Positions 56,603 to 64,000 of a DNA stretch of 64,000 nt are shown piece after piece. A model generated the notes under the pieces. It was given only the letters and a program-made list of their open reading frames with translations, had not been told where the DNA came from and did no database searches. A program made the translations under genes and the position numbers. Each line of letters opens with the position of its first letter. Position 1 is the first letter of the stretch. The stretch spans positions 12,897,877 to 12,961,876 of the forward strand of contig OX578282.1 in NCBI GenBank assembly GCA_951217055.1, in the 5' to 3' direction. This DNA comes from Gerris lacustris. Its lineage: Eukaryota; Arthropoda; Insecta; Hemiptera; Gerridae.

Positions 56603-57544
56603 TTTATTTTTTTTTTTTTTTTACATAATTGCTTAATTGTACAATATTTTGAGTAATTAAAAAAAATACACATAACATGGAATTGCTTTTCTGCTTCGAA
56701 ATTATTGGCAATTACTTCTAACTAAGAAAAGTTTAATCATATGTATTACTTCCAATCTAAATGAATTAGCTACTATTTGTTATATACCATTTTAGATTAC
56801 TTTTATGAAGTATTCATCAGTTTCATCAGTCCGATATTGATAACTTATCTGTATTGTTGTGGCTGCTGTTTCACAACTAAGTCACTTTACTAAGTCACAT
56901 ATATATTAAAATATATATGTTTAATATTGTAAACGTATATATTTTAAATTATTTTGAACTTTAATTTTCAACAAATTAATTACATGAAATTATAATGAAG
57001 AATTAAGAAGTACATACTTAATTAAAATTTGTATTACATATTTTTTAATTAAAACTAACTTAATGAAAATATTTTGATACGTATAATATAAATTAACTTT
57101 TCTGGAGTGGTTTAGAAAATAAAATATATCATAGTCAGAATAAAAGGAATTTCAATAAACGCATTCCACTTGTTTAGTTTTTCTAAATCAAATTTTACAC
57201 TTTTCAAAGTGGTACACGTAGCTTTTTAATTAAATATTGTTGTTATGCATTTAGTATCCTCACACTTCTTGTTTTCTGGTTATAAGAAACAAAAATTAAT
57301 GTCCAAGTAAAATTGATTCTTGTTTATTTTATCTTCAAAGACGTTTTGATTACGTAGAATTTACTCATAGTTTTTAGCGAACTAAGAATTTAGCGTTCTT
57401 AGTTTCAGAAGTTCCTGTAATTTTATCTTTAAAGCAGTTTTACTCCTTTGAAGATTTTAGTGCTTTTTTATTCTTTGAAGTGTCATAGGCAAAAATTAAG
57501 GACCCTTATTTTTTATTTATAGTTCTCGATGTTTTTCTTGTCTC
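56601..57544. other. AT-rich spacer
   Basis: At 57488-57515 the text TAGGCAAAAATTAAGGACCC resembles a short remnant of the HL-1 5' end. Otherwise nothing is recognised. Confidence 0.4.
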
Positions 57545-58965
57545 CTTTTTTGAAAAGACTATAGGCCTATATCATTGTGCTCATCATTTGCAAAAATGTT
57601 CACTTCAATTCTAAAAAATAGACTAACACCTTATATGGAACAATATATTACAGTAGAACAAGCAGGCTTCAGGAAAAATTTCTCAGTCATGGATCACCTT
57701 CAAGCTATAAATCAACTTATAGAAAAAGCTCGGTCGTACGATTTTCCTTTATACATCGCTTGCATTGATTTTAGAAAAGCTTTTGATAGAATCACCCATA
57801 AAGCCATGTACGATGCTCTGAAAGCCGCAGGGATAGATTCTAGCTATATCGAGCTAATTAAACAGCTGTACAAAGACAACAAAGGGTATATAGAGGAAAG
57901 CAATGTAACAGGAAAATCTTTCCCCATAGACCGCGGTACCAGACAGGGCGATCCTCTTTCCCCACTGATTTTTTCCATCGTACTAGAAAATGCCTTCTCG
58001 AAACTAGAGTGGGACAAACTCGGCATTAAAGTTGATGGTAAATTCCTTACCAACCTTAAGTTTGCCGACGATGTACTTTTAATGTCTACAAGAGAGGATG
58101 ACCTTCAAAAAATGATAAGAGACCTTTCCGAAGCTTGTAAAACAGTAGGGCTCGAAATAAATTTGTTGAAAACTAAAATATTGTCGAACAGAAATTGCAA
58201 CGGAATTGAAATATATGGCAAAAAAATCGAAACCGTACCAGATATAATTTACCTTGGACAGAACATCTCCTTTGCAAATAATGTAGACAAGGAAGTTGAT
58301 AGAAGAGTGGCACTTGGTTGGAAAAAATATTGGAGCCTAAAATTTATCATGAAAGATAGAAATTATATTAAATGGAGAAAATACATTTTTGAGGCTGGAA
58401 TACTCCCTGTAGTTGCATATGGTAGTCAAACTTGGTCATGGACAAAGAAGAGAGAGAACAGAATCATATCATGGCAGAGAGCGATAGAAAGAAGCATGAC
58501 GGGGATAAGGAAAATAGAAAAAGTCAGAAGCGAAGAAATTAGGAGAATTACCAGACTCAAAGATGCTCTGAGTTACATGAAAGGGCTGAAATGGAAATGG
58601 GCAGGACATCTAATGCGGAGAAACGACGACAGATGGTCACGAAGACTGACAGAATGGACTCCATACGATATGAAAAGAAAGAGAGGAAGACAACCAAGAA
58701 AATGGCAAGACGACATTGTAAAAGAGATGAACATAACATGGCACAGAGACGCTCAGGATAAGAAAAAGTGGGAAAAGAAAGGAAAAGAAAAATGGTCGGA
58801 ACCACCACCTCCCAGTAGGATTAGTCACCTGGGAAGTTAGATGACTACATCTCCACGTCCAGTGGAAGGCCTGCATGCAAGTCAGAAATCAAGCATGGAA
58901 CTACAAGAGGACGGAAAGAATACGCATGAAGATCACAGGCTATAATAATAATAATAAATTTTTTT
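57545..58965 (+). mobile_element. RTE-type LINE, 5'-truncated
   Basis: It contains the reverse-transcriptase frame below plus a short 3' UTR ending in TATAATAATAATAATAAAT (58941-58959). RTE elements characteristically end in short tandem repeats instead of poly-A. The endonuclease half is missing. The 5' junction is near 57545, where the frame meets a stop just before DYRPISL. Confidence 0.75.
57575..58840 (+). CDS. RTE-clade reverse transcriptase, C-terminal 421 codons
   Basis: This encodes the reverse transcriptase of a non-LTR retrotransposon, which copies element RNA into DNA at the target. Motifs in order: DYRPISLCSSFAKMF (spanning the nominal start, so the Met is internal), IDFRKAFDRI at 64-73 with D65 and D71, GTRQGDPLSPLIF at 121-133, and FADD at 163-166, the polymerase active site with F in place of the usual Y. 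Further on are IIYLGQNIS (224-232), YGSQTW (282-287) and the C-terminal WAGHLMRR (342-349) with a GRQPRKWQDD segment (371-380) typical of RTE. A full protein would be about 1000 residues with an N-terminal AP-like endonuclease, absent here. No stop or frameshift interrupts the remaining part, so the insertion is fairly young. It lacks its own promoter and start, so expression is unlikely. Confidence 0.85.
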   Translation: MCSSFAKMFTSILKNRLTPYMEQYITVEQAGFRKNFSVMDHLQAINQLIEKARSYDFPLYIACIDFRKAFDRITHKAMYDALKAAGIDSSYIELIKQLYKDNKGYIEESNVTGKSFPIDRGTRQGDPLSPLIFSIVLENAFSKLEWDKLGIKVDGKFLTNLKFADDVLLMSTREDDLQKMIRDLSEACKTVGLEINLLKTKILSNRNCNGIEIYGKKIETVPDIIYLGQNISFANNVDKEVDRRVALGWKKYWSLKFIMKDRNYIKWRKYIFEAGILPVVAYGSQTWSWTKKRENRIISWQRAIERSMTGIRKIEKVRSEEIRRITRLKDALSYMKGLKWKWAGHLMRRNDDRWSRRLTEWTPYDMKRKRGRQPRKWQDDIVKEMNITWHRDAQDKKKWEKKGKEKWSEPPPPSRISHLGS

Positions 58966-59369
58966 ATTTATAAATAAATAAAACTCGTTGGTTAAACGTA
59001 ATTAGCTATCCAGATACATTACTTATAAATTCAAAAAAGGGTTTAAAGGACCCTCGTTGAGATCCTTATCAATACATTTAGCAATTCAAGGGAGGGGGGA
59101 GGGGTTTAGTGACTGAAGGGGTTTAGTGACTATGACGTCATATCAGGTATTTGAACCAACTCACAACTAGAGATGGTGTCTCCAACCCGTGTTTGTATCT
59201 CTAGCTACAGTGTTATCTAGAATATTAAAAAAAATTGTTTTGGACAAAGCAATTGCTACGTGACAGAAGGAAGTATAGAGTTTTTAATTTATTGTAGAAT
59301 ATAAAAGTGAATTAAACTACTAACTTTAAAACTTATTTACGAATGATTTCTGTTGTGTATTAATAAATA
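58966..59369. other. Spacer
   Basis: A short direct repeat GGGTTTAGTGACT lies near 59102 and 59119. No gene is recognised. Confidence 0.4.
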
Positions 59370-59371
59370 TA

Positions 59372-60833
59372 CAGGGTGGTCCAAAAGTCTCAACCCCCCC
59401 CCCCCTCTTAACTTTTGTTCGGTTTGAGATAAATTAATGAAACTTGGGGGATCTCTACCATGCAAAGGGAAGTTTGTTTTCATGTAATCACCCACTAGGG
59501 GCAACCACCCACTTTGCCCCCAGGCCACCCAACTTCAAAATTTCAAATTGGAGTGAAAAATAATAAACTTTACTTACAACTTTGTTTTCTATTTCCAATA
59601 TTTGGCCACCCTATTAGTGGGCGAAGATAGCAAAATAACCCTTCCGATAATTCGTTGTAAAATCTAAATGGTTAGAGATAAATTAATGAAACTTAGGGGA
59701 TACCATGTAAAGGAAAGTTTGTTTTCATGCACATGTACACTAGGGGCAACCACCCTATTTGCCCCCAGACCACCTAACTTCAAAATTTTAACCTGGAATG
59801 TATATTTTTTTATAGCAGATTTAGATTTTATTGCAAAAAATAAAAATATTTTACTTTGAACTTTTTCTTCTATCTCCAATATTTTGCCCCCTAAAGAGGG
59901 GCAAAGGAATTAAAATGGTAGATTTCAGTGCCTAGTGGCAAAATGGTGGTTGCCCCTAGTACGCGAGTAGATGATTACACACATTTTTCTTCCCTTTACA
60001 TGGTACAGATCCCCCAAGTTCCATTACTTTATTTCAAGCCGTTTAGATTTTTTAACGATCTAAGTGTTATTTTTTTACTATTTCGGAAGGGATATTTTGC
60101 TATCTTTGCCCCCCTGTAGGGGGAAAAATATTGGAGATAGAAAAAATAGTTACAAAGTAAAAGTTTATTATTTTTCACCGTAAAATCCAAATATGCTATC
60201 CAAAATATACACTCCAATTTAAAATTTTGAAGTTGCGTGGCCTGGGGGCAAAGTGGGTGGTTGCCCCTAGTGGGTGATTGCATGAAAACAAACTTCCCTT
60301 TGCATGGTGGAGATCCCCCAAGTTTCATTAATTCATCTCAAACCGTTCAAAAGTTATGAGGGGGGGGGGGACTTTTGAAGATGTGTTAAGCACAATTTTG
60401 CCTGAAATTAAAGATCAAATGCTAAATTACACATTTATGCAAGACGTTACCCCGTACTATCGCTCCTTGCAAACAATTCAATACTTGCAAGAGAATTGCC
60501 TAGGTTCAGGCAACATTGTGCTTAACACATCTTCAATGTTTGTTATAACACTGAGGGACTCCACCCACTTACCTACAAAGAGCACCCCCCCCCCCCCTCC
60601 CCTTCACCATCATGATTACAATCATGATTACTACCTAGACAACGACTTTTTTCAAGATCCTATTTCCAACCGTTATTTCATGGCTTTTGCCTAATAGTTT
60701 TTAAAGTTATAGATATGAGATTTAAAGTAGAAGAATGTAGTTTTAAGACCCCGCCAACCCCATATCTCTATCTACTACAGAAGCTGAGCTATAAGTGTTT
60801 AAAAAAAAATGCGGTTTTCTTTGGCCCATCCTG
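59372..60833. mobile_element. Mariner-type MITE, copy 2, with transposase remnant
   Basis: The left end CAGGGTGGTCCAAAAGTCT and TA (59370-59371) match the element at 50950. Four monomers follow in the same two-forward, two-inverted order up to 60376. There the expected right TIR is cut after ACTTTTG, and about 460 bp of other sequence follow. A second candidate TIR, TTTGGCCCATCCTG with TA (60834-60835), closes the unit. So the element is either larger than copy 1 or two nested elements. Confidence 0.6.
60380..60540 (+). pseudogene. Possible mariner transposase remnant
   Basis: The frame reads EDVLSTILPEIKDQMLNYTF then MQDVTPYYRSLQTIQYLQEN. The FMQD-x-x-P-Y/H ... YLQEN spacing is that of the second catalytic aspartate motif of mariner-type transposases (FMQDGAPPH...YL). 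It is enclosed by a 30-bp inverted repeat (60378-60407 and 60506-60535). The rest of the protein is missing. Confidence 0.4.
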
Positions 60834-60835
60834 TA

Positions 60836-61798
60836 TTTACTTAATTCTATTTTATATTTTATTTCAAAATGTTAATATTTTATTCTTGTGAACGAGGTCA
60901 CAAATGAAACTTGAAAGGTACTCATAGCATCGTCATAGCATGCGTTTTTACTCGCGTATGGGCTATACAGATAAAAGTACATTTATGTAAGCCACAGAGC
61001 CGTCACCGAGTGCATTCCCCCACTCTCCCTTCCTTGTGCACTTGCGCAGTTTTCCGTTCAGGCAGACCCGCGTGTCTGACGCGAATAGAGTTTTTTCCAA
61101 AAACGCGGCTGGCGCAATCTCATTCTCTTCAGTCTTATGCCATCGTTTGTCATGGCTACTTTTGAAAAAACTTTTAAGGGCTTCTTTGCTTCTGGAGGAA
61201 GCCGCAGACGAAGAAATGCCTATGTCAGTGCTGCTTCCGGTTAAACGAACCCTCATCGGAACCCCCATCGGCCAATCAAATCAAATAGCAGAACGGGTAT
61301 AATATACTTATTAGAAGGCACCTTCTGGGTGACTGGGTTAATATAAAAGATTAGGTGATTTTTTAGGCTGTATATACTGCAGTTCGATTATATACTGGAG
61401 CTGGTGAAAGGTGAACGGCCATATGGTTCCTGTACGTGGTAAACTTCATGTTATATATACGCATGGAAACTTGGGGACTTCAAATCAAGTGGTCGTCCTC
61501 TTCAACACTAAAAACTACTTTTTCCCCACTATTGTAAAAGAAAAACAACTAGAAACAGATTATTACAAGAAGAATAGAAGCCAAAGTACGTCAGAGTTGC
61601 ACCAGGGTTAGCGGCTGTACTGCTCTCCGAGGAGTAGTTCGCATCTGACGCATTGACGGCTCACAGCCGTAAGCATCAGACGCGCTCTAGGAAGACACTC
61701 CTTTTGACTTGTACTAAAGCAGTACCCCGGGTTTTACGCGTTTTAGGAAAAACAAATCTTTAAAACACAACACTCTAACTTCCTGAAATTATGGTTTT
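60836..61798. other. GC-richer unannotated block
   Basis: From about 60900 to 61740 composition is clearly more balanced than elsewhere. Overlapping frames exist on both strands (61036-61302 plus, 61268-60963 minus) and a short one at 61150 (MATFEKTFKGFFASGGSRRR, ending after AASG) preceded 22 bp upstream by TTCAGTC, an arthropod initiator-like site. CGGCCAATCA near 61269 is a CCAAT-type box. Another segment (61655-61669) folds as ACGGCT-CAC-AGCCGT. I cannot assign a gene. Confidence 0.3.
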
Positions 61799-62310
61799 AA
61801 AATAAATAATTCATATAAAAATGCCATTTTTCAAAACTGGTCTTATTTTAAACCATTTTTTTTTTTTTTTTTTTTTTTAGGTCTGTATTCTTTACCTTAG
61901 TTGTATCTATATGCAAAATTTGGGGAAGATTGAATGACGGTAAGTGGTTCAAAATTGGGGTAATAGGTGTGCGATGAAACTTAAAAAGCAAATAAAATTA
62001 AAGCCATTTTTTTTTTTCTTTTTTTTTTGGTTTCTGTATTCTTCACCTTAGTTGTACCTATGTGTAAAATTTGGGGAAGATTGAATCACGGGAAGTGGTT
62101 CAAAATTGGGGTAATAGGTGTGCGATAAAACTTAAAAAGCAAATAAATTTGACGCCATTTTGTTTTTTGTTTTTGGTTTCTGTATTCTTCACCTTAGTTA
62201 TATCTATGTGCAAAATTTGGGGAAGATTGAATCACGGGAAGTGGTTCAAAATTGGGGAAACGGAAATGTGCGATGAAACTTACAAAGCAAAGTAATATAA
62301 GACCAGTAAA
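61799..62310 (+). repeat. ACTGGTCTTAT repeat, copy 3, expanded to three units
   Basis: It has the same ends as copy 2 (ACTGGTCTTAT at 61836, ATAAGACCAGT ending 62307). The body segment TGGGGAAGATTGA recurs at 61921, 62072 and 62218, a period of about 148 bp. This is an internal tandem amplification of a short element. Confidence 0.7.
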
Positions 62311-63402
62311 AAAAAATGTTTTTAATATTTACTATATTTATGAAGGATGACTCGAAAAATGAAATCTATAATTATAAAATTAAAGATTTGTCTGTAATTG
62401 ATCACAATTGAAAAATGTTTTGATACTTTATCATTTCATACATTCTGAAAACCGAATCCGGTCTTAGGTTTTTTTGAGAATGTATGTATATGTGTCTAAT
62501 TTGACCAGTCCGACTTTATAGGCGAAAACTTAACGAAATCGATTTGGTTTTCAGAGGTGAGTACGCACATATTGCGCATGTTGTAGGTTCTATCCCTTTC
62601 ACATACTGTTCTATTTCTATTGAAAGGTGTAATTTGAAATTAAAACTAAAATTTGAGTATTTAAATAAAACTAATCTCTATAGAAGTTAATAAATTTTAC
62701 CTTCAGTTTTATAGACTGAATTCTGTTTGGGATTAAACAAAGGATGTACTTTGTAAAGCAAAGTTGTAATCGAAAACAAGGAAATAATCTAGGCTAGTTA
62801 GTTTATAACTAGAAAATTATCATAAACATAACTTCCTAACTATTGCTTAGTGCTTATTATACTTTGAGAATTGTTTCTATTTATCCTCTAATAATTTCCT
62901 ACAGGTTCAAGCCAAAGATAAAATTTAACTTTTGATCCTGTTTAATTGTAAAAGCTTCTATATTTCAGATAACACACTTTAGGATAATTTAAGTAATGTA
63001 CTCCATTTAGAGTAAAGGAGGTCCATTTTATCATCGGAAAATTAGATAATATATAATTGATGTTTATTTTCCTCTCAATATCTTGTTTTGATTCAAATAA
63101 TATTAACTTGAATTGAAATTATGCATTTCTAGCGGATTTCTTGTAAGCACAATAACTCTCGAAAGAATTGACTTAACTCGTTAAGATGAGGATGCCTATT
63201 GAAAAGGGATTATTTATGACGACAATAACCCCTCCTGATGAGTTAGCAAAGATTTTGAAAAATACATTTTTGTACAAATAATCCTACCTGGGGTTTCCGC
63301 AAGCCAAGCGAATTTCCATTGGAAATTTGTAGTTCAATGTTGTGCAGTTTAAACTTCTTTCAAACTACTACGATTATGTTTAACTAAACAATATTCTAAA
63401 AA
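62311..63402. other. AT-rich spacer
   Basis: No gene is recognised. Confidence 0.4.
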
Positions 63403-64000
63403 TAAACAGGTCAAGTGTGTGCTAGTCAGCACACAGCGAGGGTCCGTAGGCAACCCTGTATAGTTTAAGTAGTACCCTATTGATGGTGTTTTTAAAATGC
63501 TAAAAAGCTTACGTTGAACTATCCTATGGGTCTGATATTCTCAAAACACATAAACAAACTTCTGATAAAGTATTTTTTTGCAACTGAACCGGACTACAAC
63601 CATATAAATACACCGAAAAGACCATAGTTATAAAAAAACGTATTTTGTCAATAAAAAATAAAATAATATTTTTTTCGAAATTTCCAAAAAATGGTATCTT
63701 TACTTTTGGTCGAAGAATGTTCAGGAATTTTTTCAGATTTTTTGCACTTCACATAAGCGAGATAGGGGTGGACACGTTTCACACCCACTTCTTGCCAACG
63801 CTCGCCCTATCATAGTTATAACCAAAGAATTATATATTTTTGTAATCAGCTCGACGTACCCTTTCATATACATACCCCTCACGGTGTCGAAAAAAAATAA
63901 AAAAATTGTAACCCTTAAGTTTTTTTACCCTAATTTTTTTAAGTCGCCATATTTTCAAAATATGTGGGTAGGTACAAGACACATACATGCCAAATTTCAA
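63403..64000 (-). mobile_element. HL-1, copy 7, cut by the window end
   Basis: It starts TAAACAGGTC with hairpin GTGTGCTAGTCAGCACAC and GGGTCCGTAGGC, and continues to the core CATGCCAAATTTCAA where the window stops. The G-tract here is only GGGG + TGG, the shortest of all copies. Confidence 0.75.

Overview
This window is AT-rich eukaryotic DNA. It has no operons, bacterial promoters or long host genes, and almost everything recognisable is transposable-element or tandem-repeat sequence. The element content (RTE-type LINE, mariner, pogo, piggyBac and PIF/Harbinger-type DNA elements, and many Helentron-like elements carrying GTCT/GTCC microsatellites) suggests an arthropod, most likely an insect; I cannot name the species. 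The only long uninterrupted reading frame that looks like a real protein is a 421-codon reverse-transcriptase fragment at 57.6-58.8 kb.

Layout: 0.2-4.6 kb holds three copies of a repeat carrying a 72-nt tRNA-like cloverleaf, two of them inverted around 3.3 kb. 6.4-8.6 kb is a three-level nest: a TA-flanked foldback element contains a Helentron-like element (HL-1), which contains a mariner-like element with broken transposase. 9.8-10.7 kb has a LINE tail, a short repeat and a near-perfect 61/62-bp hairpin. 12.0-14.7 kb has a 354-bp foldback element and a pogo-type TIR element. 16.5-20.5 kb has an 808-bp TIR element with 177-bp internal repeats, an HL-2 element, a TTAA-flanked piggyBac-type MITE and an HL-3 element. 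21.5-25.7 kb has an HL-4 element interrupted by HL-1, then HL-3 and two HL-2 copies. 26.2-27.2 kb is an LTR-retrotransposon remnant with an odd PPT-LTR-PBS order. 28-38 kb has more HL and tRNA-like copies and an unclassified 1-kb TIR element. 39.2-40.1 kb is a Harbinger-type MITE whose core is a 78-bp minisatellite. 40.9-41.8 kb has a (TA)n tract and a duplicated 117-bp open segment. 44.5-46.3 kb is a 90-bp satellite with partial 180-bp higher-order structure. 47.7-60.8 kb has HL-4, two four-armed mariner-type MITEs, HL-5, HL-1 and the RTE fragment. The window ends inside an HL-1 copy.

The most notable signal is that at least five families with unrelated ends share one plan: a 5' sub-terminal repeat, a tetranucleotide microsatellite, an internal core often containing a GAAATTTGG-like motif, an inverted 3' copy of the sub-terminal repeat, a short perfect hairpin, and a short tail. 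This is the known plan of non-autonomous Helentrons (HINE/DINE-1-like). For two HL-1 insertions a good uninterrupted comparison site lies in this window, and for a third an approximate one; they indicate insertion into T-tracts with little or no target duplication. I infer that these families share, or shared, one rolling-circle-type machinery that is not encoded here. Few host genes are supported: one candidate 105-bp internal exon (52377-52481), one duplicated 38-codon segment (41.1 and 41.7 kb), and a GC-richer unannotated block (60.9-61.7 kb).
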